DNA of 64,000 nucleotides from Symbiodinium sp. CCMP2592 (GCA_905221615.1 CAJNDT010000134.1:1-64000); one strand, 5' to 3'. Positions 20,684 to 30,604 are shown, numbered from the stretch's first letter. Notes: generated by a model from the sequence alone, not told the origin. Translations and numbers: made by a program.

Positions 20684-23600
20684 AAATTACATCGCCGTTC
20701 CGAAGCTCACACGCTTGGTCGATGGCATATGAGGGCACTCCTCCCACACAAATGGTGGCGGGGAGAAAGTTAAGCTGGGAGGCAATATGGTCACGAGAGG
20801 TGATGCGGTCAACTGAACGACATAACCGGCCTTCCGGAGTGGCAGCGACGACGTTGACCTTAGCTGCAACCCCATTAACCTCGATCAGCTGCAGGGCGCG
20901 GGCTCGGGTCCATTGGACCGGCGTCCACATGCCGGGGAAGTGGTTTTGGAACGTGCCCGAAAAAGTGAAAGTCTCTGGACACCAGGCTTCGCCGGCAGCA
21001 ATGGAGGCCAGGAGCGGTGGCCGCTCGGGTCGAAGTAGATGTACAGAAATGCCGAACATGAGCTGAAATCCGACGGCCCACGGAGCGTGATGTGCCGCAA
21101 GTCCGTCCTGAAGGTGCCACGGCTCGACAAACTCCAGTGGTTCGGAAGGATCCTCGGGTGGATCATGGACATGGACCACGTCACCGTTGCGGAAGCGGAA
21201 AGCCGCTGGTGGGACATCAAAAAGCTCGCTAACAGCAAGGCCATGGGGAAGTGAGATGCCACCAACCGGGTGATTAATGTGACGGGCAATGAAGGCCGTG
21301 AGCCAGTCCACCGTCATGGTCCGTGGCGCCAGGGTGGCCCTGTGGTGGCCACGCCACACCAACATGATGGTGACAAGCGCGGCATCCTGTCCAACCGGAA
21401 CGATCGACAGCTCGTTGAAAGCAGGTCCTGGCCAGACCGGGAAGAACTCTGAAGCCCAACCCGGATCGTCGTTAAGGAACTGCGCCCAAACTTGTGAGTG
21501 CCGGGTCTCTTGCGAGGCAGTATAGGGGGGGAAGACTCCCTGGAAAGGGCTATGCAGGACGACGTAAACAGGATCGTCGGCCGTGATGCCTGAAAAGTCA
21601 CGGTTGGCCGGGTCAACACCCCATGGGAACCCTCCTGGACGATGCATGCCCGATACCAGGGCGGCTCCGAAGAAGAGACCGAAGGTGAAGAGAGGAGAGG
21701 CGCCTCGACCCTGTAGTCCGAAACCTAAAAGACCCCACCAAAGGTTAACCCGAGACCAGCAAGCGGAAGAAGCAGCGGTGTCGGCCTCGCTTGCTGCAGC
21801 CGTGGCAGAAGGGTGGGAAGCAGTGGCAGTGTCAGGAAGAAGATGGCTCGCAGCCGTGCGAGCAGTGCAGCGGCGGGCAGCCAAGCAGTCGCCGTTGCGG
21901 AATTGGACCACAGCAGAGCCTTCTTGGAACTCCGGGGGGTTAAGGTTACAAGCGTGGCCTTCCAGCACAAGCGCCCCGAGGGCGGTAACAGGGACGCAAT
22001 TTGGCAGGCAGCAGGGAATGAGGCGGTCATCAAAAACGATCCCTACCGCTGCATTTCCCGGAGCAACTGGGCAGCCGATAAGGTGCACCGCGGAGGAATC
22101 TGGCTGAGGCTGAAGGAGAACAAGACCAGCCCACCCGCGATGTCTGGCATGGCTGGCAAAGAGCGTGAGTGGATTTATCGCAGGGCCGGCCGCGTACTCG
22201 ACCATCTCACATTGAGGCCTAGCCGTGAAGGGGTTATGAATGCAGAAGGGCGTGCCTAGCGGAATAGCCGCTGCAAAAGTGCGCAAGCCCCGCTGGCGGT
22301 TCAGGAGACCGGATTGAACTCTGCGGACGGCGTCTTCATCGGCCGCCGGCTCCCGGTCGACAGGAGAGGGCCACAGGCCCAAGGCATAGTCCTCCAGTGG
22401 ACGGGCCGCGCGCAGAAAGAGGAGCCGGGGCTGAAAGGGAGCGTTGACAGGCTCAGGAGGTGGTGGCCCTGCAGGTTGGGAGAATGGTGTCGGAGCAGAG
22501 CTAGCAGACGACATATTCACCGCGACATCCATGTCGGAGTTAGAGGCATTAGGGGCAGGCTCTTCATCGGAGCTAGCCGACCCCGGGAGGATATATGACC
22601 CTCGACACAGAGGGGAGACATGCAGAAGGCTGAAGAGGAGGCCAAGGCGGGGGTGACCAAGCGTCCCCAGTAGCACGAAGATGGCCCAGGAGCTCGCTGC
22701 TCCCCGCTGACAACCGGAGGGACTACCCATATCCAATAGGTCGACGTCGGGTGGCAAGGCCGCAGCAGCAGCAGTGACCTCGGGGGGCCGAGAGACTGGC
22801 CCGGCGCAATCAGCGGGCTCTGCGTCGGGCTCGGCAAGGCCAGCCCATAGCCTGGAGGTGTGGAAGGTGAGTTCTTGGGCGAGAGAGTGAGTGCCCTGGT
22901 CAACCAATGTAGTGGGCACGTAGCCGTCGGGCCGCCTGCTGCCCCCAGCATCAATGAGAATTGCGGGCTCAAGTGCAGGTCCCTTGCTGGGGACATGTTG
23001 GAACCACGGGCCATCCACAACATAAGGTTCGGGATGCCAAGGATCGTCTTCACTGGGGACACGAGCCAGAGCTCCGATTAGAAGCTGGATAATTGCCCCA
23101 GACGGGAGGTCTGGCAAAGCAGCGCCCGGGGGGTAAAAGGCACCGGCGTAGGCGATGGCTGGGCAACGGTCGGGGACTTGGCCCCCCGGAAAGAGCGTGC
23201 GCAAATGTGCCGAAACGACATCCCAACTAAAGGGGGTGTGACCAAAGGCAACGACGGCCGCCTCACCCCAGTGCAAGAGCCAAAAGCGATTGCGCGGCAC
23301 AGTGGGGGGCACGAATGGGACAAACAGAACATGCTGGACGCCGCTGTCCCGGGGGCCACACGTGGACCGAAACTCACCGGGATCGTCGATGCTGTGCAAA
23401 CGGCGCATGAGATCACGCAACCACCTGGTGGGGTAACCTTCGGCCCGCCATGGTAGATCCACAGGCTGGCGGACATTGAGGGTCCAGATGCGCATGATCG
23501 CAGGTAGAGCGGGCGGCTCAACGGCTGGTACCAGGGGCAGCTCCGGAACGGTTTGCATCGAGGCGGCTTGGCCACTAAGCAAGAGAAGAGCCAAGCCTCC

Positions 23601-24536
23601 CGCGAGCGACATTGAGCCCGCCTTGGCGGCTACAACCTGAAGGACCCCGTCAACCACCCTACCCACGAGACCAGGAAGGACCTTGGCAACAAGGGCTCGG
23701 GCTCCATGCGGGCTTGGGGTCATGAACCTCACTTCTGCTGATGGCTCAACGCTGTAGACGGCACCGTCGGGCTCGATGGCGCAGAAGAAAAAGGAGCAAT
23801 GCGAGACGTAGTGTTGTACCACGGGACGTAACAGTTCGCACCCAATCGTATCTTTCACAATCCACCACGCAGCTGCGCCAGGAGGGGCAATGATAAGATC
23901 AAGAACCTGAGGGTTAGAGTCGAAGGCGACGTGGAGACCGTATTCACAGGCCGGCAAGAAACCCCCTAAGTAGGCTCCTAAGTGGGCACCTAGGTGCTGC
24001 GCCGCCACACGCAGATGAATAGGGCCCTGTCCGGGAAGCCATAGGTGCATTTGGACCTCGGAGGAAGGGCAAGTTCGGGCGATGTAGGCCCCAAGATGTG
24101 GGGAGGCTACCGCGAAGCCATAGGTCTGTCGGCTCAGCTCATGCGTCCACGACATCGTGCAAGGCCTGGCGAAGTCCCTGCGCAGCTGTAGGCAGCCATC
24201 CGGCAAGGTCCTAGGCTGCAGGGTAGTGGACGGGAGAGAGAGTTGCACCGCATTGACAACCGAAGCTAAAACAACCATTAGGCACCCAACCCTAGTGCTG
24301 CGCAGCCCGGCGAGACGCAGTGCCGCCGACGCCAAGCTCGGGGGGGTGGGCGACGGGCTCGGGCTGCTGTGCTGACACTGTTTCCAGAGTTGGGCAACTC
24401 CTTCATGCGAGTCGTAGCCGACGCTGACACAGAGTCGCAACGGCAGAGAGTTCACTTGGATACGGCCAGACCCGCTGGTTATCCGAGAGGAACGTGTGCG
24501 GAAGCTCCCACAGCGAGATATCAAGAGCGGTGGCAA
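20349..24536 (-). CDS. Giant ORF2, segment 2: repeated modules and membrane segments
   Basis: This segment continues segment 1 after a frame change within 24403-24536. It contains a hydrophobic stretch near 23570-23640 (SLAGGLALLLLSG) and a module with WLLHWGEAAVVAFGHTPF near 23230-23290. Arg-x-Gly-Asp motifs lie at about 21890 (QFRNGDCLAARR), 21180 (RFRNGDVVHVHDPP) and 20690 (ELRNGDVIFGHF). Hydrophobic pairs lie near 21650-21800 and 20545-20660. The segment ends FDAVI then a stop at 20349, where the next frame takes over within a few codons. That close hand-over argues for an indel, not a natural terminus. Confidence 0.65.
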   Translation of the reverse strand: MPPLLISRCGSFRTRSSRITSGSGRIQVNSLPLRLCVSVGYDSHEGVAQLWKQCQHSSPSPSPTPPSLASAALRLAGLRSTRVGCLMVVLASVVNAVQLSLPSTTLQPRTLPDGCLQLRRDFARPCTMSWTHELSRQTYGFAVASPHLGAYIARTCPSSEVQMHLWLPGQGPIHLRVAAQHLGAHLGAYLGGFLPACEYGLHVAFDSNPQVLDLIIAPPGAAAWWIVKDTIGCELLRPVVQHYVSHCSFFFCAIEPDGAVYSVEPSAEVRFMTPSPHGARALVAKVLPGLVGRVVDGVLQVVAAKAGSMSLAGGLALLLLSGQAASMQTVPELPLVPAVEPPALPAIMRIWTLNVRQPVDLPWRAEGYPTRWLRDLMRRLHSIDDPGEFRSTCGPRDSGVQHVLFVPFVPPTVPRNRFWLLHWGEAAVVAFGHTPFSWDVVSAHLRTLFPGGQVPDRCPAIAYAGAFYPPGAALPDLPSGAIIQLLIGALARVPSEDDPWHPEPYVVDGPWFQHVPSKGPALEPAILIDAGGSRRPDGYVPTTLVDQGTHSLAQELTFHTSRLWAGLAEPDAEPADCAGPVSRPPEVTAAAAALPPDVDLLDMGSPSGCQRGAASSWAIFVLLGTLGHPRLGLLFSLLHVSPLCRGSYILPGSASSDEEPAPNASNSDMDVAVNMSSASSAPTPFSQPAGPPPPEPVNAPFQPRLLFLRAARPLEDYALGLWPSPVDREPAADEDAVRRVQSGLLNRQRGLRTFAAAIPLGTPFCIHNPFTARPQCEMVEYAAGPAINPLTLFASHARHRGWAGLVLLQPQPDSSAVHLIGCPVAPGNAAVGIVFDDRLIPCCLPNCVPVTALGALVLEGHACNLNPPEFQEGSAVVQFRNGDCLAARRCTARTAASHLLPDTATASHPSATAAASEADTAASSACWSRVNLWWGLLGFGLQGRGASPLFTFGLFFGAALVSGMHRPGGFPWGVDPANRDFSGITADDPVYVVLHSPFQGVFPPYTASQETRHSQVWAQFLNDDPGWASEFFPVWPGPAFNELSIVPVGQDAALVTIMLVWRGHHRATLAPRTMTVDWLTAFIARHINHPVGGISLPHGLAVSELFDVPPAAFRFRNGDVVHVHDPPEDPSEPLEFVEPWHLQDGLAAHHAPWAVGFQLMFGISVHLLRPERPPLLASIAAGEAWCPETFTFSGTFQNHFPGMWTPVQWTRARALQLIEVNGVAAKVNVVAATPEGRLCRSVDRITSRDHIASQLNFLPATICVGGVPSYAIDQACELRNGDVIFGHFARSTCFGRSHFWGLALASLLSRRSHPAVLLFGALGLRASSLPAALGPYLLAASMCLPAAHAMHMQASASSAPIPVAAPPRLTVTVANPFASWARAEVDPQHLFDAVI
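20540..21620 (-). other. Module cassette 2
   Basis: Starts FPWGVDPANRDF. First module ends RFRNGDVVHVHDPP (21145-21205). Second module has GTFQNHFPGMWTPVQW and AKVNVVAATPEG, ending ELRNGDVIFG (20670-20715). Then a hydrophobic pair (FWGLALASLL; LLFGALGLRAS). This is the clearest copy. Confidence 0.65.
21650..22260 (-). other. Module cassette 1 (partial) with hydrophobic tail
   Basis: This is a module ending VVQFRNGDCLAARR at about 21865-21915, preceded by GIVFDDRLIPCCLPN. It is followed, after an Ala/Ser/Thr-rich linker, by a hydrophobic pair (LWWGLLGFGL and FTFGLFFGAALVSG). Only the second module of the pair is clear. Confidence 0.5.
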
Positions 24537-27500
24537 CAGCTTCCCACGAAGGGGCCGGAGTGCACATACCCAGGAGGCTGCTGCCCTCTCGAAGGGCCCA
24601 TGCAGTGAAGCCCGGGATGCAAGTTATCAAGCACTTGACGTGCCTCGCGTCGCACCAGAGACTGACAAGGTCGGTGGCCGAATCTGGAACGACCCCGACG
24701 CTGCATGCAGACGGGGGTGCTTGGAGGATGGAGGTTTGGGTATTAGTAACCAAAAAGGGGGCACTAGTCTGGACCCCAACACTATGGGCAGTCTTAATGC
24801 GGGGCACAGGCAGGAAGTCTGGGGATCGCCGTATTAAGGGGGGTTGCCAGTGCAAATGTATCGAGTGTCGTCGTGCACGCCCGAAGTCAGCTTGGGCGTG
24901 CACTACCCAGAAATGGCAGTCCTCCCGTCCTGGAAAGGGGGAAGACTCCCAAGACAGCACAGACAGCCCAAAAGGCTGGACCGTCCGCAGTAGAAGGGCA
25001 GCAGGCCCTGAATTCCGGAGGAGACTCTCGAGAAACACTGGGAAGGACGAGAACACACCCGCAAAGGCCATGAAGAGCCCAACCGCGGAGGGGTCGTGGA
25101 CATCGGTGAGCCTGTAAATGATACAGTCCTGCCCCGGGCGCACCGCAGCAAAGGTGGAGTGGGGCAGGGCGTCGGCCCCTGGCACTTCAAGGAAAACATG
25201 CCTCCCAGGGATACTGGTGCCAAGCAGGGCCCGAAGTAACGGGGTGGTCAGATCGGCCGAGCGCGGGACCTCAAAGGTGAGTACTCCGTCGCTAGGATGA
25301 AGGATGGAGACAAGCCGAGAAGTCTGTAACCAGCGGGAAGCCGTCTCAGAGTCGGAAGGGAGAACAAAGGCTGACACGTCCAGTGTGCGAGCTGGGGCAC
25401 CAGCTGCGATCCGGACAACATCGCCGTGTCGGAGGCGATGAGCAAAGCCCTTCAAGATCTGCACCTCTTCCGCCTCGGCAGCCTGTTGCGCAATGCGCAA
25501 AACCTGAACGGCAGTGTAATCAGACGGTAACTCCGCACAGACAACCTGAGAGCCGGCATCAAATAACACTGTCAGCATCCGTGGGTGCTGAGGGAGAGTG
25601 ACCAAATTAATAGCGTCGCTGGTGGGACCTGCAGACGCAGCAACAACCTGGGGGCGCCCCAGGCGGATGGCCTGGCGGTAAATCTCAGCAGCAGCCTCAC
25701 GGGCGGAGCCCAAACCGGAGAATTCAAGCCTGACGGACGTGCCCGGCGACCACAGCCGACATGTAATCAGATAGCCCCTCTCTTGCACCGGAAGCGACTT
25801 CCACAAGGGACCTTCGCCGAAGTCCCCTTCCTGAAGCCAAACAGCTTGGAGAGAAGCGTGAATACTGGCTGGCGCAGCAACCCTTCTATCCGTAGCTCTA
25901 GCAGCGGAGACGACAACCTCACGCGGAGAAGCTGGTTCGCTGTGCAGGTGAACGGTGCAGGAGGGCACAAAACCAAGCAATGCTATGAGGATGTAGCTGC
26001 GGGCGCAGCACGGCATGCTAAGAGCTCCGCCATGAGCCAAGACAAGAAGGAGGCTGGAGAAGCAGAGGCGCCGAGGTCGCGCGTGGGAAGGCGCCGGACC
26101 ATCATCAAAGGCAGACCCAGGCGTCTCATCAGCCTGAGGCGCAGGTGTTTCTGGGAGGGCTGCAGGCGGGTCAAGAAAGGCAGCCGGGGAGATCCCGGTA
26201 CAAGCCGGCATGGCTGTGGCTGTTTGAGATCTAGCTGGAGACGGCAGTAAAGTGTGCTGCATCGAAATGACAGTATCGGTAGCACCAGAGGCAGCAGGTT
26301 CGTCCCAGCCCCCTACCTGTTCCTCAGAGGAGGACGAGGAGTCCTGTCGGAAGACATGTGGGAAGAACATTAAGACTAGCGGGAAGTTGCCGGTGAGGAC
26401 CTGGTCAGGCAAAACCACTAACTCCCGATGTAGCAACCCGAAACCCCCTCTAGAGCATTGCTCAACCCATTCCAACGGAATGCAATTGCGCTCTCTCCTG
26501 GAAGCAGCACCGATGGCGGCGACGGCGGTGACCGGCGGAACCACACACACAGTGGTAAGACGCCAGCCAACTGGACGAAAGTCCAGGATGCACGGTACCT
26601 CATCCCCTATGCAGTGGACTTCCAGAAACTGGACTAAAGGGAGGGAAGGCAGCGGCTGCCAGATGCGCATGGTCCCCCCAGTGGCATGGGGAGAGGCTTG
26701 CGTAGCAACGATGCGACGAAAAGTGGCCGCGTCGGCGAAGACCGGAGCTTCAACATATACTAGGCCATTGGGGGTTATTAGCACTGCCTGGTTGTGAGAG
26801 CGGCCGTGGAAAACCTCGGGGCCTGTAGGATAGGTGGGGAGGCTGACCTGCATAGCCGAGAAAAGAGAAATGGGAGGGTCAAGGGAGGCTCCAACAGGGC
26901 CTTGCAGGGACTCCAGCGCTGGCCCAATCTGAAACTGCAAAGTGTCAACATCTTGCAGAAAAAGAGGCTGGGAAGTTAGCGTAAGCCACCCCCATTGGCA
27001 TCGCGCAAGAAGGCGATCCAGGTCAGCACGAACCTCCTGGGCTGTCATGGCAAGCTGAGCAATAGACCTGCAAGTGGAGTCGCGAGAGCAGAGCAGCATG
27101 CAAACACGGCCTCCAAGCTGCCTGAGGTCAACCGGGAGCCACACCTGGCGCCAGGTGCAGGTAACAGGGGACAACAGGAGCTGCTCACCTGGGAGCCCAG
27201 GCAGTACCCCACGAATTGGGCAAACCGAGAAGGTGTTCGCCATGAAGCCAAGGGAGGCAGACAACCGAGCGTGCAGGAGAGGGCCATGGAGCCACTCATC
27301 CACAAGGAACGGGACGGGGCAAGGCTCGAGAACAGGCGCTCCCGGAGGAGTGCCGACGAAGACAGCCAAGTGTCGGCGGTTGCGGTCTGTGCGGGGAAGA
27401 AGAAGATTACCAGTCCGGCCGACTGGATAAACCTCACACATAGCATCCACAGAGGGAGTGGGCAAGACAGGACCTGTGCTGAGAACGGGACGTCCTTCAT

Positions 27501-28240
27501 GAAACCCATGTGCATGCAGTTGCACCGCCTCCGGAGACCGCGAGCAGGAGGCTGCGAGGAGGACACCAAGGTGCAAAGACGAGCCATCCACAACCGAGAG
27601 GTAGCCAAGGAAAAGGGCCGTTCCCAGGCGACGGCAGCCAGATACACGAGCACCCAGTCGGCTTTTGCAACGGCTGCTGCCAACACGACGGCACGGAGTC
27701 CCATTCCGGGTGCACGACCAAGCATCCTCGACCTCAGAAAGACAAAGGGTAACCCAGCGGGTCACAAAGGACAGCCGAAGGGGTTTCCGCCACATGCAGG
27801 TCCGGTGGAGGAGGGAACGGCACCGGGAAGCGAAGCCGCCAGGACAAGCACAAGTGCAAAGATGGCCAAGGCGCGTAGAGCCCAAGTCCAGGGCAAGACC
27901 GGGAAGGAAGGCCAAAAGTTCGCTGATGCAAGCGCAGGCAAACATGGAAGTAGGAGGCCCAAAAAGAGCTGCCACCCACCAAGCTGTCGCTGACAGGGTA
28001 CAGCTAAGCTGCCACGAGCGGCGCCACGGGAGCTGAGGTCCGTATGTGGCCAGGAAACGCTCACTGACGACGGCTACTCTGTACAGAGCTATGTACAAGA
28101 TGAGGCACCGCCCTAGGAAAAGGCTGAGAGTGGTCAAAGAAAGAGGCGATTTAACGCCGCCTTCTTGAGCACTGACAGCTGGGCTGAGTGCGACAACGCC
28201 GTTGCAGCAGAGCAGACTCGACGAAACATAGTCCAGTATC
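24403..28240 (-). CDS. Giant ORF2, segment 1: hydrophobic module-rich N-terminal part
   Basis: This frame is open from well upstream (overlapping ORF1 out of frame) to the stop at 24403. The likely genuine part starts near the ORF1 stop. It contains hydrophobic stretches near 28060-28150 (LSLFLGRCLILYIALYRVAVV), 27880-27990 and 25950-26060 (SYILIALLGFVPSC), separated by soluble-looking regions. A beta-grasp-like end motif RLRHGDVVRIAAG lies at about 25391-25445, and a Ser/Glu-rich acidic linker near 26310-26340. No in-frame ATG is close to the ORF1 stop, so translation may need -1 frameshifting or reinitiation. No known family is recognised over its length. Confidence 0.6.
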
Positions 28241-29735
28241 ACTCGAGTTCTTTGTCCAGTTCCTCGGCCAGCGCTGCACCAAGGAACGGGGAAGGCAGAC
28301 GCAGTAGGACCTGAACACGTGGGTCCTGTGAGGCATCCCGGGCGACGAAGCCGCGCAATTGCACCTCGGCCTCCAGCAAGAGGCTGGGGAACAGCCATTC
28401 CTGAGCCGTAGAGGGTGCAAATGAGAAGGGATCCAGCAGGCCTCCTGTGGTCAGCAAGCTGGCAACCAGAAGTCCTTGCCGGACCCGCGGCAAGACGTCC
28501 GTACACTTCCGCAAGCAGTGCAAAGCCGTTTGCAGGAGTCGATGTAGCTCCTGCAGATCCGCCTGGGTGGGGTCGCTGACTGCATTCACCAGGGCCGTCC
28601 ACGTGGACTCCGCAGTTTGCAGAGTCGCATCCTGTGCTTGTGCATCCAAAGTGAGCGGCAGGCAGGCGTCTTGCTGAGGGCACTGTGCCACATCGCCCAC
28701 CATGTCGGAGCCACTGTCGACACAGAAACGGAGCATGGCCATCCAAGCCTCCACCCATGGACCAGCAGATGCAGCCAACGCCCCAGGGAGGAGCTCGGGG
28801 CCTTCGTCTGCCACCACAGTGACCGGAGCTCGCGGAGGTGCCTCCGGTGTACGGCCTGTAGATTCCCGCGGCCATGGAGGCCCTGGCAGATCGCGCCGGG
28901 GGCTCTTGGATGGCCGCTCGACGCCGCCACCACTGCGTTTGCGCCATCTGCCACCGCGCGCCTCCGACTCGCCGACGCCTGTCGAGCGTTCTGGGGTCCC
29001 GAAGCTGGCCTCCGATCCACCGCTCCCAAAACCACCAGGATGTGCTGCAGGTGGGCCAAGCGGGACCGGTGACATCAGAGTTGCCGACATAGCAGTGGCC
29101 GGCTGCAGGTGGGCCCCAAGGGTGCCACGTGGCACAAGAGGCACAGAGCCCCCAGGGCCAGGATGCATGTCCAGCGATGAAGGGTTCGTAGTAGCAAACG
29201 CCTTGAGGGCAGCAGCAAGCCGGTGTACCTCCTGCACCTGCGGATCCGTCCAGACAGGACCCAAGGACTGTTCCGCTCTCGCCAGCTGCTCGTTGGTGGT
29301 TGCCGACGGTTGTGCCGCCGAGACATGACGGAGCTCCTCGGCTGCAGCGATTGTGTCCTCGTCCACCTTGCGAGACAGGGCATCCACACGATGCGTCAGG
29401 CCCAACAAATGTTGGCTGAGCATAGAAACCCAGGCTGTCAGCGCATCTTGTAGGTCCTTCTTGGCGCGCATGTTGCCATTGAGTCTTTTGGAAAGGCGGC
29501 CCAGGGTGTTGGCTGTTCGCTGTGCCAACTGTTCCACTGTTGCACCATCTGTCGTAAAGGATCCTTGTCCCCAAAGGTCCTGTGTTGCCCTCGATGAAAT
29601 TGATTGCAACGTCTGGACCATGGAAGACGGCAAACCAAAATCGACACGCGTGACCTGGGCTTCGGTGCGATCCTTCCCTTTCCCAGCTCCACCTTTGGTG
29701 GAGGGTTGATCGTTGGCTCCCTTTTTCGGGGGCAT
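28239..29735 (-). CDS. Element ORF1: coiled-coil, basic gag-like protein (498 aa)
   Basis: The frame starts MPPKKGANDQPSTKGGAGKG with a Lys-rich N-terminus suited to nucleic-acid binding. Residues about 50-150 are Gln/Leu/Arg-rich and helical, likely a coiled coil. A Pro/Gly/Ser-rich linker then holds a basic patch (RWRKRSGGGVERPSKSPRR) near residues 250-275, followed by a Leu-rich helical C-terminus ending LAEELDKELE. No CCHC knuckle or RRM is visible, unlike many ORF1 proteins. Its position as the first ORF of a non-LTR element suggests an RNA-packaging role (inference). The stop lies inside the open frame of the next coding segment, which is shifted by -1. Confidence 0.7.
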   Translation of the reverse strand: MPPKKGANDQPSTKGGAGKGKDRTEAQVTRVDFGLPSSMVQTLQSISSRATQDLWGQGSFTTDGATVEQLAQRTANTLGRLSKRLNGNMRAKKDLQDALTAWVSMLSQHLLGLTHRVDALSRKVDEDTIAAAEELRHVSAAQPSATTNEQLARAEQSLGPVWTDPQVQEVHRLAAALKAFATTNPSSLDMHPGPGGSVPLVPRGTLGAHLQPATAMSATLMSPVPLGPPAAHPGGFGSGGSEASFGTPERSTGVGESEARGGRWRKRSGGGVERPSKSPRRDLPGPPWPRESTGRTPEAPPRAPVTVVADEGPELLPGALAASAGPWVEAWMAMLRFCVDSGSDMVGDVAQCPQQDACLPLTLDAQAQDATLQTAESTWTALVNAVSDPTQADLQELHRLLQTALHCLRKCTDVLPRVRQGLLVASLLTTGGLLDPFSFAPSTAQEWLFPSLLLEAEVQLRGFVARDASQDPRVQVLLRLPSPFLGAALAEELDKELE

Positions 29736-30272
29736 GCTTCCGTGGTGGACCTGAAGTAGGGCCCGATCTCCCGGTTGTCCGCGTCCACGATGGAGACGAC
29801 GGCGTGCCTGTGCCCGCTGTTTGCGGGCTCGGCGATGCCACGCGGGGCTCCGCGGGCGGCGCCCTGTCAGATTGGCCGCTTCCCCAGAATATCAGCAAAA
29901 ACCCAACCAAGGCCAGTGGCAGAATGGGAGTGTAGATGCGCCGAGCAGTCATACACCCCGGAGGGCAGAATAAAATACACCAAATACACCAAAGGCAGCA
30001 AGCCCCGGCTTATTGAAAAACAGCGGGGCGAGGCCCTTGAAGGGAGAGGCGCGCCCTCTCCAAAACTGACCCCTGTCAGTGGCTGACCACCAGCCAGCAA
30101 ATAACGGCCAATTAAATGGCAGCGTTATAGGAGGGCCGCAGGCCCAAAAGCGAGCGCACCACGGCGCAGCACAAGCGCAATGCGGGATTGCTGGGGTTGG
30201 GTATATACAGGCGGGGAAGGTCACACCAAATTGGTGACACCTAACTCGCAACTGTACTCGGGCCACAACGCC
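29736..30272 (-). promoter_or_regulatory. 5' untranslated region of the giant element
   Basis: About 540 bp lies between the right target repeat and the ORF1 start. It includes an imperfect palindrome near 30219-30242 (GGTGTCACCAATTTGGTGTG on the minus strand) that could fold as a hairpin. LINE promoters are internal and 5'-located, so promoter activity would be expected here, but no motif proves it. A hydrophobic-start frame beginning at 29952 overlaps this region and may be a shadow. Confidence 0.4.
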
Positions 30273-30285
30273 TTACGCCCTAAAC
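30273..30285. repeat. Right copy of 13-bp target-site duplication
   Basis: TTACGCCCTAAAC here is identical to 10557-10569 and continues into CCTAAATCCTTAACCC, a degenerate telomere-type tract. Confidence 0.7.
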
Positions 30286-30565
30286 CCTAAATCCTTAACC
30301 CTAGACCCTGAAAAACCCTAAACCCTTCACCCTGAAAAAGAACCGGCGCCTCGATCTCTTGCTCCAGACGTCGGCGGCCCTCATTGCACTTTGCTGCTTT
30401 TGATTTCCCGTCACAAAATGTGTGAAAGCTGATAGAAGTTTCAGTCTCCAGGCAGAGCCAGCGCCAAAGACATCTGAGACTTTGCAGTCCCAAAGATATG
30501 TAGTACATCATATATAGTATGTAATAAACAAGAAATAGTCTATAGCCTATAGTCTATAGCATATC

Positions 30566-30604
<39 letters not shown>

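Larger units (their letters stand above)
10570..30272 (-). mobile_element. Giant (about 19.7 kb) non-LTR retrotransposon-like element
   Basis: The element lies in minus orientation. Its 5' end is near 30272, its 3' end at 10570 with a GAGT tail, and 13-bp direct repeats flank it. ORF1 (28239-29735) is followed by about 17.5 kb of near-continuous coding sequence in which the frame changes four times. Recognisable enzymes sit at the 3' end: RNase H (15340-15820), APE-type endonuclease (14320-15105), reverse transcriptase (12690-13590) and zinc fingers (11630-11840). No LTRs were seen at the ends. Typical LINEs are about 3-8 kb, so this one is two to five times longer. The excess is the repeated-module polyprotein at 16.1-28.2 kb. 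The very few stops over some 5,800 codons imply a recent insertion or purifying selection. Confidence 0.85.

Noticed and set aside
28240-29952. N-terminal 570 codons of the long frame starting at 29952
   Set aside because: They overlap ORF1 out of frame. ORF1 has the better protein character, so this part is probably a shadow, although a hydrophobic start is noted.
10570-30272. LTR retrotransposon or large virus-like element
   Set aside because: No long terminal repeats, integrase or aspartic protease were seen. An APE-type endonuclease with LINE-type RT motifs points to a non-LTR element.
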